Assembly: GCF_000739065.1 (NCBI RefSeq)
Contig: NZ_CP009149.1
Location: 992,001 to 1,056,000, forward strand
Direction: 5' to 3'
Source: Methanocaldococcus bathoardescens
GTDB taxonomy: Archaea; AGJL01; Methanococci; Methanococcales; Methanocaldococcaceae
DNA length: 64,000 bases
Part shown: positions 19,407 through 27,074 of the stretch, one piece after another
How positions within the stretch are numbered: the stretch's first letter is position 1
How the letters are laid out: the number at the start of each line of letters is the position of its first letter
Notes under the pieces: model-generated
What the model saw: the letters and a program-made list of their open reading frames with translations, nothing else
What the model was told of the DNA's origin: nothing
Database searches by the model: none
Translations under genes and position numbers: made by a program

Positions 19407-19809
19407 AGAACTGTTCAGCCCCCTTCTTTATTTTTCTTAATTCCCATTCAATTTTATCAAGCAATCCTGCAGATATCTGCTTTCCATTCAATCTTTCAAT
19501 GAATAATAATGATATTATATGATCTGCTATATTTAATTTTCCTGAACCTTCAACTACATTTTCCTCATCAACTTTAATTCCCTTTAGGAATTTTAATAAT
19601 TTTGTTAATGCTTTATCTCCCAACCATCCAAGCATGTAATAAAACTCCAATACATCAGGTACATTTTCAGAACCAACTCTTTCACATAGATATTCTAACC
19701 ACTTTAATGCCATGATAATCGCAATTGGGTCATTATCAGGAATATCTTCTAATTTAGCAGGTTTGTGTATCTCTAATATTGTTGAAGCCATTGCATCCAT
19801 CTGATACAC
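19396..19809 (-). CDS. flaE: Archaellum accessory protein FlaE (FlaD/E domain)
   Basis: This 137-residue protein is a free-standing FlaD/E domain: IPDNDPIAIIMALKWLEYLCERVGSENVPDVLEFYYMLGW, with SGKLNIADHIISLLFIERLNGK near the end. The same pattern closes FlaD in this operon, so the two are paralogous. FlaC, D and E form the cytosolic ring that connects the motor to chemotaxis in Euryarchaeota. The RBS is GGGGGTG. A 106-bp gap separates it from flaD and may hold an internal promoter. Confidence 0.9.
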   Translation of the reverse strand: MYQMDAMASTILEIHKPAKLEDIPDNDPIAIIMALKWLEYLCERVGSENVPDVLEFYYMLGWLGDKALTKLLKFLKGIKVDEENVVEGSGKLNIADHIISLLFIERLNGKQISAGLLDKIEWELRKIKKGAEQFYGI

Positions 19810-19820
19810 CCCCTTAAGTT

Positions 19821-19900
19821 AATGATGATTATTAATGATGATTATTTTTGTAATTGTTATATGATAATTTTTTAGAATTTTATTTTATATAATTTTTTAA
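19821..19900 (-). promoter_or_regulatory. Possible internal promoter and tandem repeat in the flaD-flaE gap
   Basis: The 106-bp gap inside the archaellum operon contains a 13-bp tandem direct repeat AATGATGATTATT (19821-19833 and 19834-19846) and, further upstream for flaE, a TATA-like TTATATAAAATA. This may be an internal promoter for flaE and later genes; the call is weak. Confidence 0.3.
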
Positions 19901-19915
19901 TTCTTGGTTATTAAT

Positions 19916-20857
19916 TTAGATTGATTGTAATTCTTCAGCCCATTTTTTTATTCTTCTAATTTCTATTTCTAACATTTCAAGAACTTCAGGATCTATTGGC
20001 CTACCAGCAAGCTTTTCAATGTATAATAATGACATTATATGGTCACTTGGAGATAATTTATCTCTCGGTCTTATGTTTTCCATATCAAGTATTATTCTCA
20101 TATTTTTGGTGAATCTCAATAATTTTAATATAACTTTGTTTGATATCCATCCAATTTTATTGTAGTAATCTAAAACATCAGGTAGATTTGTAATACCTAC
20201 TTTACTAATCAAAAACTCTAACCATTTAAATACCAAAGTCATAGAAACTGCATCTTCAGGAATATCATTTAATCTATATTGCTTTTCTTCTTCAATAGAT
20301 GACATAGAGCTTCCCTCCTTAGGAGATTCCTCAGATACTTCCTGTTCTTTTTCTTTAATTTCTTCTTCCTTAATCTCCTCAACTTTTTGGATTTTCTCTT
20401 TTTCAGGTTCTACAGTTTCTTTGGTTTCTTCAATTTGTATAGTCTCCCCAGCTTCTTTCTCTTTAACAGCTTCAACATCTTCTTTAACTTCTTCTTTGGT
20501 TTCTTCAACAGTTTCAGTTTTTTCTATCTCTTCTGAAAGTTTAGTTGAAGCAGCCATTGTAGTAAGTTTCATTATAGTATCAAGTTTCTGCTCAAGATTC
20601 TGAAGTTTTTTATTAAGCTCTTCTGTTTTGTCCTCTCTTCCTTTAGATAAAACCTCACTAATTCTTTCGATAATTTTATCAAGCTGTCTTTTGGTAACTC
20701 TCTTACCCCTCAAATTATTTTTTAACAATATTATAACGAAAGAGGGTAGTTTTGATTTTAGATTATCCAAATATTCTTCAATTTCATCTTCAGTAAGAAT
20801 TTCTTCATCAGAAAGTATAGGAATTGATGACATTTCATTCACTGTTTTTTGTATCAT
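19916..20857 (-). CDS. flaD: Archaellum accessory protein FlaD
   Basis: The 313-residue protein has an N-terminal helical part, a long Glu/Lys/Thr/Val-rich low-complexity linker (about residues 110-205, repeats of EETKE-type sequence) and a C-terminal FlaD/E domain (DIPEDAVSMTLVFKWLEFLISKVGITNLPDVLDYYNKIGW). FlaD is part of the cytosolic switch ring. The ATG at 20857 has a strong GGGGAGG, although it lies 23 bp inside flaC; a second ATG at 20833 directly after the flaC stop, with AGTGA, is an alternative start and could give a shorter form. Confidence 0.9.
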   Translation of the reverse strand: MIQKTVNEMSSIPILSDEEILTEDEIEEYLDNLKSKLPSFVIILLKNNLRGKRVTKRQLDKIIERISEVLSKGREDKTEELNKKLQNLEQKLDTIMKLTTMAASTKLSEEIEKTETVEETKEEVKEDVEAVKEKEAGETIQIEETKETVEPEKEKIQKVEEIKEEEIKEKEQEVSEESPKEGSSMSSIEEEKQYRLNDIPEDAVSMTLVFKWLEFLISKVGITNLPDVLDYYNKIGWISNKVILKLLRFTKNMRIILDMENIRPRDKLSPSDHIMSLLYIEKLAGRPIDPEVLEMLEIEIRRIKKWAEELQSI

Positions 20858-21427
20858 GGGTATCCTCCCCGGACACTGACTTTATAAGCTCCTCCTCTAA
20901 CACATCCTCAATTATCTCTTCAAGGTCAATATTAAGCTGGTTTAAGTATAATGAACCTAATATAATCAAGTCATTTGTGAGCTCCTCAACAGTTTTTTTA
21001 AGTCTTTTATATTCAGTTTCTAATCTTTCAAGTTTTTCTAAACTTGTTGCAGTTATTTTTGAAACACCAATAAACGGGTTAATTTGATTTGACACAACTT
21101 CATAAAGAGCCATTATATCTTGCAAGTTTTCATTAATCTTATTAAGTTCTATTCTTAGCATTTCATTTTCTTTTCTTAGGTTATTTAGTGAAGATTCAAA
21201 TCTTGGCAATCTCGATTCAATATCATTAACTTTTGCCATTAGACCTTCAGTAGTTTCCATTAAATCTCTGACTGTTCGTTCAAGTTCCTCATATCTATCA
21301 GTATCTTCAAAATCTTCAAGAGCTTCTTCATCAATAGAAAGTTCATCTGTTTCTATTTGTTGTTTTTTTTTAATTTTAAGTTAGACAACTTATTTTTTAT
21401 TGATTCAATGATATCTTTTATCCCCAT
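20835..21427 (-). CDS. flaC: Archaellum accessory protein FlaC, reading frame interrupted at an A9 run
   Basis: A start with GGTGAATCC at 21427 gives MGIKDIIESIKNKLSNLKLKK, then the frame meets a TAG just after nine A (21371-21363 on the minus strand). Shifting back one base, as if there were ten A, continues as KKKQQIETDELSIDEEALEDFEDTDRYEELERTVRDLM and on through the whole coiled-coil FlaC body to 20835, about 197 aa, close to the usual FlaC size. The remaining long frame alone starts only at an internal ATG (21260). Either the gene is expressed by frameshifting or slippage, it is a mutant, or the base count is a sequencing error. Confidence 0.8.
21363..21371 (-). promoter_or_regulatory. 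A9 slippery run at the flaC frame break
   Basis: The coding strand reads TTA AAA AAA AAC AAC AAA TAG in the start frame; the run is nine A followed by C, the same string as in chlI/D. A -1 shift restores FlaC. Unlike in chlI/D, the unshifted product would be only about 26 residues. Confidence 0.55.
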
Positions 21428-21471
21428 AAGGATTCACCTTAAAAAATTTAAGTGTTTAAAAAAATGCCAAA

Positions 21472-22155
21472 TTACTGAAGTGGCACTACATGCTCAGTAA
21501 ATGTTGATGGGGCTATAAACTCAATAATACCTGAAGCTCCATATTCTGGAATTACTTCCCCATAAACTTTATCTCTTGGAGTTATTGGCATACCAATAGC
21601 AGTTAAGTTAATGGCAATCACTGCTTTATCTCCAAAGTTCATTGTTGGGTGGGTAGTATCACTCATTGAACCATCCCCATCCTGTAAGACAATTACACCA
21701 AATGTTACATTATTGTCTGACTGAGCATTTGTTAGAGAGCTCCAGAAATCTTTTAAATTGGAACTATCTGTCCCAAATAGATCCTTAGTCCCGTTATTCG
21801 CACAATCTGCCAATATTCCAGAATATACCAAAGATACTTTTTTATTTCCATTTGATATTGTAACTATTGTCGATGATAAATCAATCTCATCTCCAATATT
21901 TGGAGATATAAATATAACTAAGCTTCCTATTTCACTTTTATCCGGTGCATATCCCACAACCTTCACTACTTGGACACCACTTGCTACTTGTTTAGTACTT
22001 TCTTGTCCTACTCTTGCAGCTTTGTGTTGCAAATTACTTGCCGTGTTTATAATAACTGCCGCTGCTACTGCAGCGACTAATACTAAAGCGATGAAAATGA
22101 TAAGCGTACCTATACCAACCGCCCCTCGGCGACTTTTAAGATATCTCAACAACAT
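21472..22155 (-). CDS. flaB3: Archaellin FlaB3
   Basis: Third archaellin of the operon. From the ATG at 22155 (AGGTGG upstream) the leader is MLLRYLKSRRG, cleaved by FlaK before AVGIGTLIIFIALVLVAAVAAAVI, the hydrophobic filament core. The mature protein ends EFIAPSTFTEHVVPLQ. It is more divergent from FlaB1 and FlaB2 than these are from each other; in related methanogens the last archaellin makes the hook-like segment, which is an inference here. Confidence 0.93.
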   Translation of the reverse strand: MLLRYLKSRRGAVGIGTLIIFIALVLVAAVAAAVIINTASNLQHKAARVGQESTKQVASGVQVVKVVGYAPDKSEIGSLVIFISPNIGDEIDLSSTIVTISNGNKKVSLVYSGILADCANNGTKDLFGTDSSNLKDFWSSLTNAQSDNNVTFGVIVLQDGDGSMSDTTHPTMNFGDKAVIAINLTAIGMPITPRDKVYGEVIPEYGASGIIEFIAPSTFTEHVVPLQ

Positions 22156-22217
22156 ATTTGGCCACCTCAATATAAAATAAGTTTTCTTAGAAAATTTAAA
22201 AAAATTAAATTAGGGGC

Positions 22218-22889
22218 TTATTGAAGTTGTATTACAGTTTGAGTGCTTAAGTATGTAGCAGGTGTTGTGAATTCTATAACTGCTGGAGCTCCAAACTCTG
22301 GAACTACTGAACCAGTTACTGTTGTTCTTGGATCTAAGTTAAGACCAATTTTAGTAGCGTTTATTGTTAAAGCAACGATATCTCCTTTGTTGATTACTGG
22401 AGTATTTTGCTTGCATGAACCATCTGAATCTTGTATGACTATAATTCCAAACTGTGCTTTATCTGTAACAGAAATGTTCTCCCATGCTTCGAGAGTAGTA
22501 TTAGTAACTTCTCCCCCACCTGTTAAATTATTATATGCAGTTGAATTATAGTATAATACTGCCTTTTTATCGCCATCTGTAATAAATATCTTTGTTTGAT
22601 TTAAGTCAATTGGAGCACTTCCAGCATTTGGAGTAATTAAGATTGCTAATCCATCTACTGCTGTAGCATCACCATTAAGAATTCCTAAAACCTTAAGTGT
22701 TGAAAGACCACTTGCAACTTGCTCAGTACTTTCCTTACCTGTAGCCATTGCTTTTTGTTGCAAGAATCCACTTGTGTTAATTAAGACAGCTGCTGCAACT
22801 GCAGCTACTAAGACCATAGCTATGAAGATTATCAAAGTCCCTATACCCATAGCCCCTTTCTTACCTTTTAGGAATTCAAGAAGTTTCAT
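22218..22889 (-). CDS. flaB2: Archaellin FlaB2
   Basis: A 223-residue preprotein with leader MKLLEFLKGKKG and mature start AMGIGTLIIFIAMVLVAAVAAAVL. It ends EFTTPATYLSTQTVIQLQ. NAT/NIS sequons suggest N-glycosylation on the surface. Its first 194 bp including the RBS are identical at the DNA level to flaB1, while the middle of the genes differs. Confidence 0.95.
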   Translation of the reverse strand: MKLLEFLKGKKGAMGIGTLIIFIAMVLVAAVAAAVLINTSGFLQQKAMATGKESTEQVASGLSTLKVLGILNGDATAVDGLAILITPNAGSAPIDLNQTKIFITDGDKKAVLYYNSTAYNNLTGGGEVTNTTLEAWENISVTDKAQFGIIVIQDSDGSCKQNTPVINKGDIVALTINATKIGLNLDPRTTVTGSVVPEFGAPAVIEFTTPATYLSTQTVIQLQ

Positions 22890-22900
22890 TTTGTATCACC
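22707..22900 (-). repeat. 194-bp direct repeat, copy in flaB2 (identical to 23409-23602 in flaB1)
   Basis: Positions 22707-22900 and 23409-23602 match base for base where I compared them, offset 702 bp. The block covers the RBS, leader and hydrophobic core of flaB2 and flaB1. Identity through synonymous sites and into the untranslated leader points to recent gene conversion. Confidence 0.9.
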
Positions 22901-22943
22901 CGTAAGTAGATTTTATATTTATTTAATTAAGATTTATTTAAAT

Positions 22944-23591
22944 TTATTGTAATTCAATTATGGTGTTTGTGTATGCGGCTGGTGTTGTGAATTGAATAAC
23001 TGCTGGAGCTCCAAACTCTGGCTGGTACTGTCCTGAAACTTCTGCTCTTGTTGGTATTTCTTTACCAAATACTTGTGATACATTTACAAGCAATACAGCA
23101 ATATCCCCTTTGTTAATAACTCCATCATCTAATGAACCATCTGCATCTTGAATTACTCCAACAACGTATCCTTTAGCAGTTGCGTTTGACCAATCTCCAA
23201 CTGATGTACCAAATATATCTGACACACCTAATGTCTGAGTTGTAGTACCGTTGTATGTCAAAGTGTGTGACTCACCATCGTATGTCAAGAACAATTTTGC
23301 CTCTTTTAAATCAATTGGAGCACTTCCTGCATTTGGAGTTACGTAGATGGCAATCCTATCAATTCCGTTAGTTCCATCATAGTGTCCTGTAACGCCTATA
23401 CACATTAAACCACTTGCAACTTGCTCAGTACTTTCCTTACCTGTAGCCATTGCTTTTTGTTGCAAGAATCCACTTGTGTTAATTAAGACAGCTGCTGCAA
23501 CTGCAGCTACTAAGACCATAGCTATGAAGATTATCAAAGTCCCTATACCCATAGCCCCTTTCTTACCTTTTAGGAATTCAAGAAGTTTCAT
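22944..23591 (-). CDS. flaB1: Archaellin FlaB1
   Basis: A 215-residue preprotein, first gene of the archaellum operon, with the FlaK-type leader MKLLEFLKGKKG and the archaellin hydrophobic core AMGIGTLIIFIAMVLVAAV. The variable outer domain (about residues 65-165) differs from FlaB2, and the C-terminus QFTTPAAYTNTIIELQ is again archaellin-like. The RBS is AGGTGATAC. A 346-bp upstream region holds its promoter. Confidence 0.95.
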   Translation of the reverse strand: MKLLEFLKGKKGAMGIGTLIIFIAMVLVAAVAAAVLINTSGFLQQKAMATGKESTEQVASGLMCIGVTGHYDGTNGIDRIAIYVTPNAGSAPIDLKEAKLFLTYDGESHTLTYNGTTTQTLGVSDIFGTSVGDWSNATAKGYVVGVIQDADGSLDDGVINKGDIAVLLVNVSQVFGKEIPTRAEVSGQYQPEFGAPAVIQFTTPAAYTNTIIELQ

Positions 23592-23601
23592 TTTGTATCA
23601 C

Positions 23602-23937
23602 CTGACACATTATTATCTCATATTGCTATAGTATATTCCCCCACACAATTCCCCTACACAACCCTCAATCCACCTTCGATATATACTGTAATTTTCTTAA
23701 AATATATTCTTTTTGCGTAATCTATTACGTATTCGGTTTTATCGGTGTTTATGTAGTGATTTATGTATGTAAACGATAGTCGAATTTTAAATAACAAATT
23801 AACGTAATAATAACGTAATAATTATGCTAAATTTTATAAATATTTTATGAATAAGAATAAATAATAGAAGATTTAAATATTAAATTAAAGTATACTTAAT
23901 ATTTATGAATTTATATAAATTATAATTAGGTGAGAGT
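23602..23937. promoter_or_regulatory. Divergent promoter region between flaB1 and the zinc-ribbon gene, with a cluster of ACGTAAT-type sites
   Basis: This gene-free stretch holds the flaB1 promoter on the minus strand (candidate TATA boxes AATATATTTT at 23699-23708 and GTATATATCG at 23678-23687) and a TATA box for the plus-strand gene (TTTATATAAATT near 23909-23920). It also has an inverted repeat CGTAAT-CT-ATTACG at 23716-23729 and a perfect 11-bp tandem repeat AACGTAATAAT at 23801-23811 and 23812-23822. The shared CGTAAT core looks like a regulator site. The flaB1 leader would be long, about 80 nt. Confidence 0.5.
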
Positions 23938-24282
23938 ATGGAAGATAATGAAATATTAAAAACCCTATCTAACGAATTATTGAAAGGAGCAAAAATGCTC
24001 TCAACTCATTGTCCAAAATGTGGTTATCCATTATTTGAAAAGGATGGAAAGACATATTGTCCAGTATGTGAGAAATTTAAAAATGAAGTTGAAGAAATTG
24101 AAAAAAATAAAATAGAACGTGATAGTAAAGCAGTCGATAAAAAAGTAGATATTAATAGAATATTAATAGAAAAAATAAATTATTTAGCAATGAAACTAAA
24201 AGATGAAAGTGAAATTGGCAGAATTAAAGAAATAGGTGAAGCATTATATGTACTAATTAAAATCAAAAAGAAAATTGAATAA
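23938..24282 (+). CDS. UPF0148-type zinc-ribbon protein (autoantigen p27 family)
   Basis: A 114-residue protein with a zinc ribbon near residue 26 (CPKCGYPLFEKDGKTYCPVC) and a charged helical C-terminus. This is the archaeal relative of the Sjogren/scleroderma autoantigen 1 family (as I recall MJ0890); its function is unknown. It is divergent from flaB1 and converges on the membrane phosphatase-like gene with a 2-bp gap. The RBS is AGGTGAGAG. Confidence 0.8.
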   Translation: MEDNEILKTLSNELLKGAKMLSTHCPKCGYPLFEKDGKTYCPVCEKFKNEVEEIEKNKIERDSKAVDKKVDINRILIEKINYLAMKLKDESEIGRIKEIGEALYVLIKIKKKIE

Positions 24283-24284
24283 AG

Positions 24285-25682
24285 CTATTTTATTATTTTT
24301 ATTTTAGATATTGAAATATCTATTCCCTCTTCTGGAGAGATTTTGAGATTATTATATCTAACAATTAAATTATAAGTTTTTTCTTTTTCCTTAATTTCCT
24401 CAAAAAGTTCAATTGAGGTAGCATTTTTATATAGGACATTTCCATTTTTTACATCAACTAATTCTATGTTGTTGTTTTTTGATTTTATTGATATGTAATA
24501 ATATCCTTGTTCTGGGAAAATTATGGATATTGGTATATAATCGGTACCTTTTGAAATTTTATCCACTTGAAACTTTACTAAAATTTTTAAACTATCCTTA
24601 TCATTAGATACAGCACTTGTATTTAAAGAAGATGTTGTTTTGATAATTGGTGACGAATTATTGGAAATATTTATTAATTTTTTATTAACTTTTTTATTAT
24701 CTACATTTATTGTTGAGATTTTCGAAATATTTGGTTGGTATAATAAGTTATCACTAATGTTATTAATAATATTGCCGCTATAGTAATTATTTGAGTTTTT
24801 AGAGTGTAGCACTACAAACAATCCCAATATAACAATTAAAATTAGAATAGACACTAATGCAACATTTTTAATTATTTTTAATTCAATATTTTGAGATATT
24901 TCTTTTTTATCTTCTAATATATGCTCATGTTTCTCTATTTTTAATTTTGGCTTTCCTACTTTAACAAGTTTATCATCTATTGGTTTTTCATCAAAAGATA
25001 CAATAAAAAGAGGTGTATTGTTATCTAAATTTAGATTATTTCTTAATCTTTCTCTTATTTTATCAATATTTTCCCTATTAGATACTATGCTATTTATCAA
25101 GTCTAAAATCCTATATTTAAATGGCTCAGCAATTAGCTTATTATTTTCATTTTTAAATTTAAATACTTTTCCATTGAGTTTATTACTGCAGGCAATAACA
25201 CTTTTTGGATTTTCTATCAATTTACTGAATTTTATAAATTTTTCCCAATATCTTAGATTATAGTTATCATCCAAATCAAAAGGGCAGTATAAACAGTAAT
25301 CTTTATCAATAACAAACACAGGTGAATTTCCTAAAGAAAATAACATTAATTTTCCATTTCTGTATATTCCCCAAGCAATGGATATATTTAAATTATCGTA
25401 GTCAATTTCTTTCTGTTTTAAAAATTTATCTATCCTCTTAAATCCTTCATAGAATCCAACTTCTATAAGATTTTTTAAGTTAGTTATATATCTGTTGTTA
25501 TAAACCTCAGTACAAAATGTTCTTGAAAAAATTTCGGATATCTTAAATCCATACCTCAATTCATTTGGCTCATCACATATAACAAAAACAAGAAAATTCT
25601 CATCTTCATCTAATATATAGTAGGAATACTCACTATAATTACTATCAAGTAAATAACCACTTGAAATGGAAAGAGCTATCAT
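24285..25682 (-). CDS. Membrane protein with cytosolic PP2C-like domain, one membrane helix and outer beta domain
   Basis: 465 aa. Residues 1 to about 240 read like a degenerate PP2C/SpoIIE-type phosphatase fold: NISIAWGIYRNGKLMLFSLGNSPVFVID resembles the PP2C strand leading to GDSR, but the usual metal aspartates are not obvious. A single helix VALVSILILIVILGLFVVLH lies near residues 274-293, followed by an Asn/Ser-rich linker and a terminal beta domain of about 90 residues (GTDYIPISIIFPEQGYYYISIKS). The layout suggests transmembrane signalling, with the catalytic fold possibly acting as a pseudophosphatase. It has no close operon partner; its 5' end is divergent from the metallo-beta-lactamase gene. 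Confidence 0.5.
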   Translation of the reverse strand: MIALSISSGYLLDSNYSEYSYYILDEDENFLVFVICDEPNELRYGFKISEIFSRTFCTEVYNNRYITNLKNLIEVGFYEGFKRIDKFLKQKEIDYDNLNISIAWGIYRNGKLMLFSLGNSPVFVIDKDYCLYCPFDLDDNYNLRYWEKFIKFSKLIENPKSVIACSNKLNGKVFKFKNENNKLIAEPFKYRILDLINSIVSNRENIDKIRERLRNNLNLDNNTPLFIVSFDEKPIDDKLVKVGKPKLKIEKHEHILEDKKEISQNIELKIIKNVALVSILILIVILGLFVVLHSKNSNNYYSGNIINNISDNLLYQPNISKISTINVDNKKVNKKLINISNNSSPIIKTTSSLNTSAVSNDKDSLKILVKFQVDKISKGTDYIPISIIFPEQGYYYISIKSKNNNIELVDVKNGNVLYKNATSIELFEEIKEKEKTYNLIVRYNNLKISPEEGIDISISKIKIIK

Positions 25683-25769
25683 AACCCCCACCAAAATATA
25701 TTCAAAGATTTAATTAACTTAAGTTTTTGATAATATTTATATCTTAGCCAAAATTATGTTGGTGATAGA

Positions 25770-26390
25770 ATGATTCTAAAACTTAATGGATATGGTTACA
25801 GCTCAAACTCTTACTTAATAATTGGAAAGAAAAATATTCTCATAGACCCAGGAACTTCTGGGACATTTAACATATTAATGGAGGAATTAGAAAGAAATGG
25901 TATAAAAGATATTGACTTAATAATAAATACTCATTGCCATTTTGACCACTCATCAGCAGATTATTTAATTGAAGAGCATTTTAATTGCCCAACAGTAATA
26001 GAAGATAAAGAAGTTAAGCATTTAAAAAATGGAGATGAAGTTACTGTATCATCCTTATTTGGAGCTAAACTCAATCCACCAAAAGAAATAATCCCACTAT
26101 CTGAAATTGAAGAAGAGTTAAAAAACTATGGTTTAGAGGTTATAAGAACCCCTGGGCATACTTATGGCTCTATTTCAATAATCTATGAGAATAATTTAAT
26201 AACTGGAGATACAATCTTTGCTTATGGAGTAGGAAGATGGGATTTACCTACTGGAAATATTATTGAGCTAAGAAACTCTATAAATACATTAGAAAGAATA
26301 GCCAATGAAAGAAATATAGACAAATTATATCCCGGACATGGAGAAATTGGAAATAGGATGGCTTTTAGCTATGCAAGGCTTTTTATATAA
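25770..26390 (+). CDS. Metallo-beta-lactamase-fold hydrolase (glyoxalase II-like)
   Basis: A 206-residue hydrolase with the two-metal signature THCHFDHSSAD at about residues 53-63, then RTPGHTYGSISI, ITGDTIFAYGVGRWDLPTG and YPGHGEIG. This order is that of the glyoxalase II-like subgroup. The substrate is unknown. The start at 25770 follows TTGGTGATAG. It stands 24 bp before cofC and probably shares its transcript. Confidence 0.85.
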   Translation: MILKLNGYGYSSNSYLIIGKKNILIDPGTSGTFNILMEELERNGIKDIDLIINTHCHFDHSSADYLIEEHFNCPTVIEDKEVKHLKNGDEVTVSSLFGAKLNPPKEIIPLSEIEEELKNYGLEVIRTPGHTYGSISIIYENNLITGDTIFAYGVGRWDLPTGNIIELRNSINTLERIANERNIDKLYPGHGEIGNRMAFSYARLFI

Positions 26391-26414
26391 ATAAAAACAG
26401 TCATTGGGATAAAA

Positions 26415-27074
26415 ATGAAAGTTCTAATCCCTGTATCACCAATAAACTCACTAAAAACAAGATTATCAGAGTTTTTAAGCAATGAAGAGAGAAAAAATTT
26501 GTTATTAAATATGCTTAGAGATATTAGAAAAGCTTTAGAAGGTTTAGATGTTGTTATTGTTAGTAAAGATGAGGAAATATTGAATTTTGCTAAAAATGAA
26601 TTAAAAGCAGAAACTATTAAAGAAAAATATAAAGGATTAAACAATGCAATAAAACAAGCATTTGAGGAAATTGAGGATGAAGAAGTTATGATAATCCCAG
26701 CAGACATCCCATTAATTAAGAAAAAGCATATTAATGATATTTTAAAGCTTTCCAAGGATTATGATATGATTATATGTCCATCAAGAGGAGGAGGGACTAA
26801 TCTATTATATTTAAAGTCAAAAAATTTGATTGAAATGAAATATGAAGGTTTCAGTTTTTTAAAACATTTAGAAGAGGCAAAAAAGAGAAATTTAAGATAT
26901 TACATTTATGATTCCTTTTTAATCTCTGTTGATATCAATACACCAGAGGATTTGGGAGAGATATTCATTCATGGAAATGATACATACACAAAAAATTATC
27001 TAAAAAGCTTAGGAATTGATGTAGAGCCAAAGCACTCATCAGCTGGAAGATTTGTGGTTAAAAGAGGGAGATGA
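26415..27074 (+). CDS. cofC: 2-phospho-L-lactate guanylyltransferase CofC
   Basis: CofC activates 2-phospholactate with GTP in coenzyme F420 synthesis. The N-terminus [30 protein letters not shown] is the conserved nucleotide-binding block, followed by IIPADIPLI and [15 protein letters not shown]. The length of 219 aa is usual. Its stop overlaps the moeA start (ATGATGA). F420 is the electron carrier for Fsr and for methanogenesis in this organism. Confidence 0.93.
   Translation: MKVLIPVSPINSLKTRLSEFLSNEERKNLLLNMLRDIRKALEGLDVVIVSKDEEILNFAKNELKAETIKEKYKGLNNAIKQAFEEIEDEEVMIIPADIPLIKKKHINDILKLSKDYDMIICPSRGGGTNLLYLKSKNLIEMKYEGFSFLKHLEEAKKRNLRYYIYDSFLISVDINTPEDLGEIFIHGNDTYTKNYLKSLGIDVEPKHSSAGRFVVKRGR

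Noticed and set aside
19821-19846. Two-unit tandem repeat in the flaD-flaE gap as a satellite or CRISPR
   Set aside because: Only two 13-bp copies in low-complexity AT-rich sequence; kept only as weak regulatory evidence.
20835-21260. FlaC as a short 141-residue protein starting at 21260
   Set aside because: FlaC-like coding sequence continues upstream in the same frame to the A9 run, and a good start with GGTGA exists at 21427 one frame away.
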